From positions 91,212-155,211 of the forward strand of contig JADNRV010000130.1 of NCBI GenBank assembly GCA_015499995.1: DNA of 64,000 nucleotides, read 5' to 3'. Position 1 is the stretch's first letter, and every line of letters starts with the position of its first letter. The position numbers were made by a program, and so were the translations under genes. This document shows, piece after piece, positions 23,865 to 41,500 of the stretch. The notes beneath the pieces are model-generated. The model was not told the origin of the DNA and made no database searches. It worked only from the letters and a program-made list of their open reading frames with translations. Source of the DNA: Flammula alnicola. Taxonomy: Eukaryota; Basidiomycota; Agaricomycetes; Agaricales; Strophariaceae.

Positions 23865-24359
23865 TATGGTGTTTTTTTTTTCAACTATGTTTTATCAATA
23901 AATAAAAAGTGTCGCCGCAGAGATGAGAACATACACCAAATGTTAATTATCATGACCGAATGTATTGCCTGCACTTTACCAACGCAATTTTCCAATGACA
24001 ACTTATTTACCTGAATAACTCGGAAATACTTCGAAATGGAATCTAAAGTCGCTATTTGGTCAGAATTATCAAGGGGTATAACTCGCGATCGCCGCCCCCC
24101 AACTTGAAGCCAATGCCTGTATTCTGATCTAGCTTTAAGGTATTCATCATTTCAGCGAGATCGTCAAGACGGAATCCAACTTTAATGACCCAAAAGGCCC
24201 AGCGCTTGAGCAATATTCGGGACGTTCTTTCGAGTCCAAACATGAATGTTGTAGTAAGTTGTATCGATTACAGTGCCAAGATCAAATGTTGATGAGGCTA
24301 GCAGCACATCGCCACAATGTTGCGATAAGTTATAATACGCTCAACATGACCTACTCAGG

Positions 24360-25709
24360 CTACTGCCCAGCTCTTAGCACCTTCAATATCTGTCTAGCAG
24401 TTGGCCGTTCGCCTGGGTCCTCTTCAACACAACTGTTGACCAGATCTCTATACCATTGAGGCGTGGAGCCTTGCCCTTCCTCCCATACTAGACAGGGCGA
24501 TGTGAGTGGATCCTCCCTGTCAAATCTTCCGACTTCCTCTGCAATTTGCCATAACACAATTCCGAGAGCGAAGACATCTCTTGCTTCGGTTTTCGGAAGC
24601 TCGTCCCCAATTTGTACAAGATCGAATTCTGGCGGCATGTAGCGCTCTGTGTATCCTTCCTGAGGTGCCACATCGATGAGCTGCAGTTGGCCATCTCGGC
24701 CAAGAAGAATGTTGTCCAATTTGATGTCACCACTGCAGGTGCGGTTATCATGAAGGGCAACGACGCCACTCGTGGCTTCGATAGACCAGGTATGCTTTAA
24801 AGGCCAGCTGAGCTTTGAGACAAACGGTTTTCCCGCAGCGTCTTCGCAGCTAGTATTTGCCTTTCGAGAGGATGGCTGTGATAACTTGGGACGCAATAGC
24901 ACTGCATCTTGGACCACAGGATCCATGGGGTCCAGGGTTCCATCACCCAATAGGTCGTCGAATACGTCCGTCAATGTTCCCGCAGGAAGGAATGGGGTGA
25001 GGTATCCACGAAAGCACTCGGAGTTCAAGTTGTCGGCTACAAGGAAAGCTGGCCTGATAATGTGCTGAGATCTAAGACTGTTGAGATGTTCAACCTCAGT
25101 AAGGAGAATGCCCATCGGCTGATCCTCATGATCAATAGGAATTCTATATCGCTTGAACGCATACCAGGAATCGTTAGAATGTCCGGCTATGGTGACAAGG
25201 TCGAGGTGGAAATGGGAAGTCTGCATGGGGCATTTTCGAAGCAGAGAAATCGAAACGCGGGGTACAGTGGCCAATGAGTCAGGAATGAGGGGATAGATCT
25301 TGTCGTTGGGAGAATCCCTGGGCGAAATTAAGACCGAGCCGTTGACTGTCTTAAGATCAATGTTGGTGACGGGCAGTAGCTTATCAATGCTAGGGAGAAC
25401 CTATGGGCCACAAGTGATTAGCGACTGCGAAATACAGTGGAAGGGAAGTGTTTGGCAACATACCTTGTTTCGGAAGATCATCAAATCAAGAGAATCTTCT
25501 GCTTCCAAGGCCTCATTCTCCACACAATTAGCCTCAGCAGCATTTTTTGAATAGTAGACAATAATAAAAAATCCGGTATCATAGCGCTCATCGTCAGATT
25601 GGTATAAGAAGGTGGTGGAGCCGGAGGCGGCCTCAACGGTGCCATCGGAATCGAGCGAAAAACTGTCCATCCTCAAGCCTTTCTCCGAGAGGTCCCTAGG
25701 ACTGAGCAT
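24360..25709 (-). CDS. Protein kinase-like protein
   Basis: Two exons, 25709-25464 and 25400-24360; 1287 nt, 428 residues. The kinase domain is in the second half: the possible beta-3 lysine in WYAFKRYRIP, a catalytic loop reading SGDIKLDNILL (Asp, Lys and Asn present; the usual His-Arg replaced), LIDVAP in place of DFG (Asp kept), an APE-like motif YMPPEF, and the C-lobe blocks DVFALGIVLWQIAEE and CVEEDPGERPTARQIL. The N-terminal about 190 residues are unlike known domains. The retained lysine and aspartates suggest an active enzyme of the divergent agaricomycete kinase expansion; target unknown. 23865-24359 contains a 63-residue minus-strand open frame (24243-24052) I do not support as a gene. 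Confidence 0.75.
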
Positions 25710-26620
25710 CCGGAGGCTTTGGGGATTGCCTAGCGCTGAACAGATGATCAGTTGTGAGAAGATAGAAGATCACCTGCTAGTCTGGGACTCTAAGGTGCAG
25801 AAAGTCACGTGCACGTACCAACTGCGGTGACGGGTTCACTGACGGTTGTCATCGGGGAAGAATGGGACACTGGTGAGGTGAAGTGCGGGTGAAGTTGAAT
25901 GTAGAAATCTCACCGATAGAGGCCAACACATCTTAAATACATAAAGAAAGTCACACTCACACGTCCGTTGATCCGGATATTTGTAGTTGGCGCTGTGGAG
26001 TTGCCAGATTATTTCGCTTTTTGTTTTGTTTTTGTTCCTTGACAGGTTCAACCTGTGGGTGTACACCCTGGTTACGACGGTTGGCTTAAGTGCCTCCGGA
26101 TGGCAGCTTCTCTCAGCAAGTACACATTGCCTCGTCCTCTTGATTCTGAGTCGCAAACACTGTTTCCTTTGTCCGCCGCACCCCACAACAGATCGACAAT
26201 ATACAAGAGACGACGCCACGTCCGATATGACCACTCTTGCGAGCACTTGCCTCGCTCCAGCGTCACAGCATGCGATAGATGGGTTCCAGATTTCGCCAGT
26301 TGTGGGCGCGTCTTTGTATAATCCTTGACACAATGGCAGTGACACATTGTGGGCGCACTGTTCGAGTTGATAGCTATCGAGATGGGGACTGTTCGCCCTC
26401 GGAAGAAACGGGATAACTGACCATTTATAGCTGGGCCGGTGGAGCAGTCCAATCTGACCGGACTCTAGATAGCAGAGGCTCGGATACGCGTCGAGCAGGC
26501 CGTGCGTCGCCCGCGATGGCAAGAGGCAAGCAAGGATGGATTACACGTCTACATCCAGACATGCACTGCCTCTGATTGCATCTAATCTACCTATCTAATC
26601 TAGCCGAATGCCCCTGTCAG
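25710..26620. other. Intergenic region without a supported gene
   Basis: A 228-codon open frame on the minus strand (26522-25836) overlaps smaller plus-strand ones; none has family features or splice-supported neighbours. I see no RNA gene. Confidence 0.35.
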
Positions 26621-26879
26621 ATCTGTTTGGACAGTGCGTGCGATCCAGGCTGTAACCGTAAGAATAAATGATTTAGCAGCTTGTACCACACATTGGAGAA
26701 ACTCTTCAATGAGCCAAAAAAGACACCGACACATCGAAAATGATGACGAACATCAGTATATATTCTCCCATACATGCTGTTGTACGTTGCATCCAAGTGC
26801 AAAGAAACAACAAGCCGTGTTTTTACCACCCCCCCGCCCAACTCGCTTTTGCACATCTCCGACTGCAAAACGATAGGAC

Positions 26880-27470
26880 CGACGTGTGCTGCTGGATATC
26901 CATGAGCACGCTGGTGTCCTCTGCGAGCTATACAGGCGGGTCGGAGACGTGTGTAGATATCATTGGATTCGGTCTGTACTCGTATGAAGGAGGAGAAAGG
27001 GAGGATCAGGATTGAGCAAAGTGGAAGAGAAAGGAGAGCATACCCATGCTCAAAAGTAATACCCAGACTTCGCCCTCCAACTCAATCTTGACATTCGTCT
27101 GATACCCGAGAAGTGTAGGATACCAACGCATGCCGCTCGAGCGTCTTGAGCGCCCACGGCTTCCTCACGATGACTTGTTGAAGAAGATCGACATCTTTGT
27201 CCTGCAAGTCAGGGTCAGCATCGCCGCCGAAGAAAACAGGTCAGAGAGAGAGAGAGACGAGAAACTCGGCACACCTGTGAAAACGTCTGCCTCCTTCTCA
27301 TACATCTCAGATCAACACCGCTTTCCCTGGGTAAGCATCGACGGACCCATTAGCTATCGTGCTCTTGAAGAAACACACGAGTTGCAGGTGCATCTACATA
27401 CTCGAGCAAATTCTGGACTTTTTGCATCGAGATCGGATGCAGGAGTCGGAGCTTCGTTATTGTTGTTGCA
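26880..27470 (-). other. Possible small multi-exon gene, unresolved
   Basis: The minus strand contains exon-like pieces: MQKVQNLLEYVDAPATRV (about 27432-27370), a piece around DKDVDLLQQVIVRKPWALK (about 27200-27140) bounded by a clean acceptor, and MRWYPTLLGYQTNVKIELEG (from about 27134) running to a GTATGC donor near 27045 with a possible last exon near 26968. The phases of the last two pieces do not agree, so I cannot give a model. No family assigned. Confidence 0.25.
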
Positions 27471-27504
27471 GTAGGAGTGTGTACGAATTCAATCTTTGGT
27501 CCCT

Positions 27505-28397
27505 TCATTCCATCGTACCCTCCGACTCGGGATCGACAACGTTCCGCGAGACATCTCCTGCAAACCCTCCCAAAAAATCAAGGGTTCGGACGAACAGAGA
27601 ATCGAAGTCGTCAAGCAGGCCCATACGAGCCAGCATGCCCGAGACATCGCCCAGATCGTCACCTCTCTCTTCGTCTACCTGACCGCGTTCGTTGGTTAAC
27701 CACTCTTCCAAGGCCGATTCTCCCGAAAGAAGCAAACTCCGTAGGCGAGTCAGGTCGGTCTGACTTGGAGGTGTGGATTTCAGAATTTTTGGAGATGAAT
27801 CTATTCCATTTGCGTTCGAGTCCGAGGTGGAATTTGACATTTCTACGTCGATTTCGACGGGGAGCGTAAGATCGACCCCTTCCGATGATTCTGGATCCCA
27901 TGCTTGTCCTTTGAGAACGGCAATCCACGCTTGATCCAGGTCGTCAAGAAAATCCACTAGATCTTGAAGCGTGGAGCGAACAACGACACTCGTTGTTCCG
28001 AGTCTGTAGCCTGGAATGGAACCGAGCGCATCGCCAGTGAGATGAAGTAGGTAGGCCGTACGAAGGCTTGTGGATGGATCTATGGGAGGAATTTGGAGAA
28101 TAAGAGCCAAGAGTTGTCGGACTGCCTCAATGTAGGTAGAAAGCGTTTTTAATGTGGACGATTCCTCTGACCTGGTAAGACAACACAGATAAGCCATGCC
28201 AAAAATGCACCGAGAGGGGGATAGACTAACCGTTTCTTGAAGTTTCGAGTAAGCTGCAAGAAGTGCTCATCCAGATAGTCTACAAGGTGCCGCTCCTGCC
28301 TGGATGTGAGAGCGCGAAGTTTGCGATTTGCCAGTCGTGATGACTCCGAGCCAACATCACGACTTGGGATGGATTCGTTTCCATTGTGGTTAGACAT
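27505..28397 (-). CDS. Conserved-looking hypothetical protein, 277 residues
   Basis: Two exons, 28397-28231 and 28171-27505, join in frame as ..NFKKR/SEESS.. (834 nt). The protein is soluble and helical: RQERHLVDYLDEHFLQLTRN, then LSTYIEAVRQLLALILQIPP, LRTAYLLHLTGDALGSIPGY, a Ser/Asn-rich linker, and a C-terminal helical part (LTRLRSLLLSGESALEEWLT, MLARMGLLDDFDSLFVRTLD). The strong helical periodicity and long uninterrupted exon 2 support a real gene, but I do not recognise the family. Confidence 0.68.
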
Positions 28398-29290
28398 TAT
28401 TAAAAGTATCTGTTTCCTTTCCCTCTTCGACAGGTATGCCCTGAAAAATAAGAAGAAGGCAAGGAACGATTCTTATGGTCGTGGTTGTGGTTCGGACAAG
28501 AGTGGTAAGGTCAGCAGCTGGATTGACCCCCGAAGGCAACATACGTCAATAGGTTCCAGCCCGAGACCAGAACCCACCCTTATTCCAGAAACTCAGTTCA
28601 AAGTCTGAATCTTGTGCGAGATCCGGGTTTCATCGACGAAATCCAAATGGAATCACTGCCACCGCGACGAAGTGGAACGAAAAGGGGTGACTGACTCTCG
28701 AAGCAACGCATACTTACTTTATCACTACTTACCCCTCATCGTTTGGCGACCACCCTCCGGCTTATTCAGCTTCATTGCAGGCGTGGACGGCGATATCAAG
28801 ATTGATCAAGATTTGTCGCATTGCTTGTCACACGTCTGAAGCATCCAGGTTATGGAGAGACGTGTATCAAGATTCTGAAGCGCACCGTGGCTGCAAAGCT
28901 GTCGGCTAGGAGGTGAGACGGAGGGTCGATAAGCGGCGGTGGTTGGACAAGCGCGAGGTCGACAGCACAAGTTCAGTGGGGTGGTCTTCTTCGAGCGTGA
29001 ACCTCGATCGCAAGGCGATGGAAGATGATAGCGTGCTCGCAGGAGTACATATTTTCTCTTTTCTCTTGATGATTTGAGGGACAGCCGAATAAAAATGATA
29101 GAGTTCTTGGCGGAAAGGCGTAGGAAAGACCTTGAAAAGCTTAGATCCCCCACTTTATCGAACTGAATGTGTTATGTTCTAAGTTCTATTCCTTGGAACT
29201 ATCCTGGAAGGGTTTAAGATTATATTCAGTGATTAATCGTACCACACATAATCTGCATTAAAGGAGACGCAGCCCCATTCTTTTGGATGG
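28398..29290. other. Intergenic region without a supported gene
   Basis: Upstream of the 27505-28397 gene and downstream of Tfb5. A 115-codon minus-strand open frame (29153-28806) is present but low-complexity and unsupported. Probably holds the promoter of the hypothetical gene. Confidence 0.35.
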
Positions 29291-29645
29291 TCATGATTCC
29301 AAACTATACGTGTTTTTCTCCAACTAGACATTATCAGCATCCGACACAAAAGACGACAGAAACACACACACCTCAGCCTCCAACTCCTTCCGTACGCGAT
29401 ACTCCTGCTCAGCCTTGATGACAAGGTGATGATCATCAAGGTCCTCGATGATGAAGCTCTCTTTCTCGTTCATCATGAGAAGGATCTGCTTCACTGCTGG
29501 ATCGCTGTGGTGCGTGCTATGTGAGAACAGGTGCAGAACTGGGCAAGAGACCATGCTCACCAGGTGAGAAGAACACCTAAAGAGGCCTATAAAGTTGGAT
29601 CTCATGGTTTTCAGACCTGAGAAACGCACCTCTGATAGCTCTCAT
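29291..29645 (-). CDS. TFB5: TFIIH subunit Tfb5 (TTDA/GTF2H5 family)
   Basis: Four exons: 29645-29630 (16 nt), 29576-29561 (16 nt), 29504-29372, 29323-29291; 198 nt, 65 residues, the normal size of this very small protein. The spliced product begins MRAIRGVLLTCDPAVKQILL, continues FIIEDLDDHHLVI and ends LEKNTYSLES, matching the family pattern GVLxxCDPAxKQxLL, FIIxDLDDxH and a C-terminal NxYS. It stabilises the core of TFIIH and acts in nucleotide excision repair and transcription initiation in the nucleus. Two tiny first exons make it easy to miss. It is divergently oriented from the ribose-5-phosphate isomerase gene, with about 365 bases shared between starts. Confidence 0.93.
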
Positions 29646-30011
29646 CCGAGTGTTGGTGAACCCTTTGCCGTTGGTCGCGGTTGTTCGGGAACAAGACCGG
29701 ATGGGTCAAAGTGTCCCACGCTCGCAGCCCTTCGAACATAAACACATTTTATTGCAAGACATTTCCCATCCACTCTCCAAACTGGCCGTCCATGTGAAAG
29801 AGGGCCTGATCAAGAGGCCTTTAGGAGAAAGATATTATCAATCGATTTGACGGAAGTGCGAATGCAGACCCAGGCCGGAATACAGACCCGCCTGGAATAC
29901 TTATATTTATGATGCTTCGTCCGGTTACTTTTTGGGTGCAGCTTGCTCGCCCTTGCCTCTCTCTACGCCAGTTCAGTCGTACCAGGATGCCTCTTCCTTC
30001 GCAAATTCACC

Positions 30012-31613
30012 ATGACGTCCCGTGAGTCGTGTAGTTGTCTTTCGTGATTCGGCGCTCATAAACGTTGAACCCGTTGCGGCCCCACCTTTCCTCGATCACC
30101 ATCCATGCCTCCGACCCGGAATCTGATTTACATATATCCGATGGCTCCGACTTTTTTTTCCGACTTTTTCGTTCTTTCGTCTTTCCGTTATACTTAGAAC
30201 GACACCAGTGATCGCCCAGATTAAACCGATTGTGGGATTGGGGCTGCCCGAGAGTGTTATTGCTCGTGTCAATCAACGTATGTGGGGACCGGAGTCAGCA
30301 CAATCTATATTAACTCACAACACGAATCCTGCAGTTCCTCCTGCACCGATGGACCCCATAGAACAATCGAAGAGGTTCGCTGCGTATAAGGCGGTAGACA
30401 ACCATGTTAAGCCGGAACACAAGGTGAGCAATACTCGATGAAACTGGAATATTGCACTGAACGTTACACAGGTTATTGGCATCGGATCTGGTAAGATCGT
30501 ACGTTGCGACTATTATCCTCGATCCTGAATATGATTGTCAGGATCAACCGTTCCTTATGTCGTGGAGAGAATTGTCCAGCAAGGACCGGAGCTGAACAAG
30601 GGGCGGGTCTTCATTCCAACTGGTAAGTCAAGTCCTCCACATTTTTATTTACAAAATTGTAAACATTCCGCAGGATTCCAATCGAAACAGTTGATTGTCG
30701 AGTCTGGACTCACCCTTGGAGACGTCGACCAATACCCCACCATCGATGTTACACTTGATGGCGCTGACGAGTAAGTTTTCTGTCCGTCCAAGTCGAAGTA
30801 TTGCCGGATCGTGCTTACCGGATATGCTTGTCTAGAGTGGACCATAATCTTAATTGCATCAAAGGAGGAGGAGCGTGTCATCTGCGGGAAAAGGTCCTGG
30901 CCGAGGCTGCTACAACGTTCGTGTTTTCCGTTTGAGATCATTTGCGGCGACATTCATGACATTCATGACATTCATTCATTTGCAGTTTCATCCTGGTTGC
31001 AGACAATCGGAAGAATGTGCAATACCTGGGTACCAACGTGCGTCCAAGAAAGCGTCCAAAGTGCATGATCTAATCTTTGCTTCTTGAAAAGTTCACCCAA
31101 GGTGTGCCGATTGAAGTCGTGCCCTTCGCCTATGCGAAAGTTCTGCAAAATTTGCATCATATTTTGGGCTCCCCCAAAGCGACGCTGAGGATGGCTATCA
31201 GGAAAGGTCGGCGTCAGCTCATTCATTTATCTTGTTACAGACGTTAATCTTTCCTTAGCTGGACCTGTCGTCTCTGACAACGGAAATTTTATCATCGACG
31301 CACCGTTTGGTCGCGAGCATATGATAGATCCCTATGTGGTTGGTTAACCATCTCAGTTATTTCTGGAGAAATCAAAGATAGCTAACACATCGGTGTCCAG
31401 ATCATGGCGCAAATTAAGATGTTAACCGGAGTAGTAGAAGTCGGCCTTTTCTGTAAGATGGCAAAGGCGGCATATTTTGGGAACCCGGTGAGTGATCCAC
31501 TCCCCGCCTGGAACTATCCCGATACTCATGGAGCCGTTCAGGATGGGTCGGTGACTGTTAGGTCGATCGATGGAAAAACCGAACAAATATCTGCGGAAGG
31601 CTCCTCTAGCTGA
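30012..31613 (+). CDS. RKI1: Ribose-5-phosphate isomerase (type A)
   Basis: Interconverts ribose-5-phosphate and ribulose-5-phosphate in the non-oxidative pentose phosphate pathway (cytosol). Exons: 30012-30021, 30209-30277, 30335-30423, 30472-30490, 30542-30622, 30674-30770, 30836-30916, 30986-31037, 31092-31206, 31259-31338, 31401-31487, 31542-31613; 852 nt, 283 residues. Motifs: [17 protein letters not shown] (phosphate-binding loop), [54 protein letters not shown]. The first two exons add a leader ([19 protein letters not shown]) before the usual start; an alternative initiator is the ATG at 30350 ([17 protein letters not shown]), where homologues generally begin. The reading frame stays open across all joins, so the long form is plausible. 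Confidence 0.93.
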
Positions 31614-31896
31614 ACATTTCTATACCATTTCGACTTCTGTTGCTACTATCTTGCTTATATGTTCTGCTTGTATCTAAGTACTTATGTTGTAGTTAGATTT
31701 ATAGAGACGCTTTCTTCGGACGGCTTTGACAGGGAAGACGTTTACATTTCGGCCGTGGGCCGTCGGAATCGAACCCTGAAACGGGAACATGATGATCGGA
31801 CGAGTTAGCAAGGCGTATTTAAAAATCTTGTCGTCCATGGTATACTGTCTTTTGTAACTATTCCCGCTCTGTGCTCCTGTCCGTCATCGTTGCACA

Positions 31897-36976
<5,080 letters not shown>

Positions 36977-37170
36977 TAGGATGAGGTGAGGCAAGGCCAG
37001 GTGAAATTTGTGATTGGATAGCAGAGGAGCGCCGGGTTGTCAGGACAGTTGAAAGCAAGTATGTAGAATGGTGTATTGTCAGATGCAGTTTGTAGATTGT
37101 AGTATACTTTTTAGAACGAAGAAGTTGTTCGACCTGGAGCGAAATGAGATGTAGACGTTGTTCGGCCATC

Positions 37171-37571
37171 CTATCGATATCTTTGTTCCTGAAGGTCCTG
37201 TGGTCTACTTTCATTGGTAGAAATTGACGCGGGTCCTTTGGCACCCTGTCGAGGCAGCCCTTTGGTATAGCCATAAGTATACTGTCCACGATCCTCGATT
37301 TCTCGACACCGGGTACCATTTGTGCGTTCGGCCAGAGCTCGCAGCAGGCCGAGGGCGTTTAAAGGTAATCGATTGGCCGCCGTGACTTGTGATTGTGAAA
37401 TGGCGACAGATGTGGCGTTGTCTGAACGATATTCGAATATACCCTGCCAATTTACTTGGGATTGGCCGAGGACCAGAGAAGACCAGGGTGATTGAATATT
37501 AATCTGATAATATTGTGTTAAAAGCATGATGATTGGCGGCGATTGATGGATCGTTCGATTAACGTGAACTG
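37171..37571 (-). CDS. Hypothetical protein, incomplete model
   Basis: Open minus-strand frame of 134 codons, tail-to-tail with AROM. The part SQVTAANRLPLNALGLLRAL..RCREIEDRGQYTYGYTKGLP reads like a real protein. An upstream exon may begin at 37750 (MELGDNICHLPDF), ending at a GTATGT donor near 37625, but the phases do not match exactly. No family recognised. The rest of 36977-38480 contains only short unsupported frames and the promoter of the next gene. Confidence 0.35.
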
Positions 37572-38480
37572 TCAATATCAGGAGATATCAGAAGAAGTAC
37601 ATATGTTGGATTTGGAAGAAGACATACGTAATAGCTAGGCCTTTCGAGGCGCCCATTGTAAACGGTATTGGACTTTTTTTTTGTAGGAAAATTGGTGGGT
37701 TCGGAAAGCTCAAAGTCCGGCAAGTGGCAAATATTATCGCCTAATTCCATGCCATTATGGTTGACCCGTGCTAGAAATACTTGACTGCGTAGTGTCAGAA
37801 GAAATTCTTTGTCTTCTCTGCGTAGGTTTCGCCGCTAAGCATGGGCAGTTTACCAGCGAATTGAGCTATTTTTAGGCAGAATGTCGGTCCGAGAACGCTT
37901 TGGCGCGGTGGTAGACGGGATATGCCCCAGAGACGGGTACACGGAGGTGATGAAAACAGGTCCTCATCCAGCGAATGCCGCTGGAGTTTCACAAAAACTG
38001 ACTTGATCATCTGCGACTCTGTTGTTGAGAATGTGTGGCAAACACTCCGGGCCCGGAACGGGATTTAAACAGATTTTATTTACCTTTGTTTACTAAAGCC
38101 TCCATCCCGTGACTATGCGATTCCGACCAAACAGCGCTACTTCAACTTGGACGCGACTCGGACGCGCAATGTGAAATTGAAATCTCACCATATGTCCCCC
38201 ACCGCGTGCTTTTTACCAACCAAAAAATGGAAGAGAGCATGGAACCCTTTTTTCTATTGAATTCTGGCTGCAGCTACATTTCTCAATCATGAAGAACCAA
38301 TGAAGAGTTGGAAAGACCACGGCTTGATGGAATCACGTATCAAGAGAAGCACTGCACCTCGGTCGGGCATCCCTTTTTCATTTCCATCTCAAAATAACAC
38401 TCTGACTATCTATCAGGAAGCTTGCTCCATATGAGAATATTCCTAGCATGTCGCAAGTCGTCCAGTAGGGAGTCCTGAAC

Positions 38481-38487
38481 TATATAA
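38481..38487 (+). promoter_or_regulatory. TATA box of A-T-R reductase copy 2
   Basis: TATATAA sits 46 bases before the chosen ATG at 38534 and is preceded by AGTCCTGAAC. An ATG at 38492 in the same frame is too close to the TATA box to lie in the transcript's coding part. Confidence 0.55.
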
Positions 38488-38533
38488 CCCTGTGGTGGAA
38501 TATCAATTATGCATCTCCAACCAAAGATTTGCT

Positions 38534-41500
38534 ATGACGAGCAATCGACCCCATCTCACCTACCCGCCCACGGACTACTCTGTGACTCTACCAGAGGTCG
38601 TCGACTTCCATAGGAAGTACAATCCTTACGAGACCGCTTACATCTTTTCAGAGGATGGCAAACCGGAGCCTACCAACATCTCGTTCCTCGAATTCGGACG
38701 AGCAGCGGACCGTGTGGCGCATTATATCAGGCCAGGGAGGAGCGGCCCAGATCGCCAGGTCGTCGCATTTGTTGCGCTCTCGGACACGCTGCTATATCAG
38801 GCAGTGACTGTCGGCATCACAAGGGCGGGATGCATTGTGAGCACAATGAATCTCGACATCATATTCATTTCTGACGTTGATAAAATTACAGCCCTACCCC
38901 ATGTCTCCTCGTAACACCGCTGCAGCCATTATCAAGCTGCTGAAGGACACATCTTGCCACAGACTCCTTACAACCTACCAGACTCTCCGCCCACTCGTCG
39001 ATGAAATTAAATCCGAGCTAGCTTCCACCGATGCTTCCTACACCCTTACGGTCGACGAAGTGCCACCTCTCCTCGAGATTTTCCCCAAGCTTGGCCATGA
39101 GAAGGTGGAGCATCCTTTCGAGGAATATCCCACTGGCGCTCGTCCTCCTATTGATGATGTCCTCATGTACCTCCATTCGTCTGGAAGTACCGGGTTCCCA
39201 AAGACAATCACTCAGACGTTCAAGTCTATGGCCCATTGGGGTAGTCTTCGTGAGTCTTTTTTTCCTTCTTTGCCACTGAATTTAGATTCACTAAGGGATC
39301 ACCCGAATAGCACCTGTCACCGATAATATCTATTACAAGGTCCCCCTGAAGATGGCTGGCCATGCCTTACCCGCTTTCCACACCTTGGGCGTTATTGTCC
39401 ACCTTATGGTTGGCTTGTACGCAATGACACCTATAGGATTGTATCCTCCGATCGCAACGACGCCTACGTCAACCCCGATGATGCCTACGCCTGACAACAT
39501 CTTGGACCACATAACGCGAACCAGATGTAACTGCCTCATGATTATCCCTGCCCTTCTTCAAGTTTGGGCCCAGGACAAGAATTCTGTTCAACTCTTAGCC
39601 AATTTAGAATTCGTTGTAAGCATGGATATCAATATCTTCGCCAGAGTCGCGGGTGCTCAGTTGAAACTATTTCTATTTGCAGGCATACTCTGGGGGTTCG
39701 GTGCCGTCGAAACTCGGCAATTTCATGACAGAATCAGGAGTATATATAACTCCGGTGTACGGAGCCACGGAGTTCGGCGCCGCATCACGTTTCTTCCGAA
39801 GGGAAGGCGATGAGAAAGACTGGGAGTACCTGTCGTTCTCTGACAGAACCAACTTGCGCTGGGATCCTCAGGGAGATGGGACGTTCGAGTCTCAGTTTTT
39901 GGTGGGTTTAGATTCATATTTTGAGCGTCAGACTTTTGAAGCTCATGTTTTTAATTAGACTACCGCGACACATCAAGTGTCAGTCGAGAACCTTACTGAT
40001 GTAAGGGGATATGCCAGCTCTGATTTGTGGGTGCAACATCCTACTAAGCCGTACTTCTGGAAAATGTGATTTTTTTCGCGCTTTCACGTTTGGATATACT
40101 TCGCTGACCTCGTATTCTTTTCAGTGTTGGCCGGAAGGACGATGTCATCGTGCATACATCTGGAGAGAAGACCGTCCCAGCTCCGATGGAAGACATCCTC
40201 ATGAGCAGTCCCTAGTTCGTCTATCCTCTCTCAAATCGTTCAACTGTGCCTCTAAGTTGTGGTGCAGCATTATGGGCGTTACTATGTTTGGGCGCGAGCG
40301 CGATCAAGCTGGAGTCCTCGTCGAGCTCAAACCACCTTATGCCATTGACGTCAATGATGAGAAAGAGCTCATCGCCATAAGGAATACTTTGTGGTCAGTT
40401 TGATTTTTTTTTCTTTGTTATGGTGTCGAATTGACGATGACTTTCTCTATGAAGGCCGATTGTCGAGGAAGCCAACAAAGTTGCACCAGCTTTCAGTAGG
40501 ATATTCAAGGAGATGATCCTCATCGCCGCTCGCGACAGGCCGCTTCCTCGTGCTGGTAAAGGCACCATCATGCGCAAAGCGGCGTTGCTGGCGTATGAGA
40601 GCGAGATTGATGAGATGTAAGTTTTGTTGTTGTGCCACTATCCATTTCCATGGCTTACAGGGTGTTCTATTAGTTATGCCAAGGTAGAAGCAACTGTCAA
40701 GGTCGATGCTGTTGTCGCTCCTCCGTCTTGGAGCACCGAGGACACTGTTGCTTGGCTGCAGACCCAAGTTCAAGAGATTCACAATGGACAGATATTCTCT
40801 GTCTCGGGCGATCTGTTCGAGCAAGGAATGGACAGGTGTGGATTCCAGTGTTTTTTTTTTAACCGACCTTCCTTCTAAAATACCTTTTCTTTCAGCTTGA
40901 GTGCAACTATTCTTCGCCGTCGTATCGTCGGAGCCATGCAATCCAAGGACACCCAGAAGGCCGCTCAGCTGGTCACCCAGGTCACCATCTACAACCACCC
41001 TTCCATCGTCAAACTCGCAGGATTCCTCTCTGGCGTTGTTGCTGATCCCGACAACTTCGTCTTGACATCCAGCAGGACGGACGCCATCGAACTTATGATC
41101 ACCAAGTACACCACTGGGCTGTCTCAGCCTATCGCCTCCAAGAGTAGCAGCACCCGCCGTGTCGGCGATGATGCTGTCGTCCTCCTGACGGGCTCTACTG
41201 GCAACTTGGGTGCGCAGCTCTTGGAGTCGCTATTGCGCGACCCGCGGGTGACGACGGTCTATGTGCTCAATCGACCTTCGTCTGGACCCAAGTCTGTGGA
41301 GGAGAGGCAGGCTGAGCGCTTCGCGGATAAGGGCCTCGACGCGTCGTTGCTCTCCACTGAGCGTCTCGTGTTCTTGGAAGGAGAAGCGTCGCACAGGAAT
41401 CTTGGCCTTAGAGATGTGGTTTACGACGAGGTGCATACCTTCTCCTTTCCAGTCCTTGATTCTTGTAGTTTCTCACACGTTTGATGCAGCTACGTAGCAG

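Noticed and set aside
25836..26522. 228-codon minus-strand frame upstream of the kinase gene
   Set aside because: No family features, odd composition, overlapping plus-strand frames and no splice partners.
28806..29153. 115-codon minus-strand frame between Tfb5 and the hypothetical gene
   Set aside because: Basic low-complexity composition, no domain and no splice support.
31770..31800. tRNA-like B-box (GGGTTCGATTCC on the minus strand)
   Set aside because: No matching T-stem, acceptor stem or A-box at the right distance; chance match in the RKI1-ARO1 gap.
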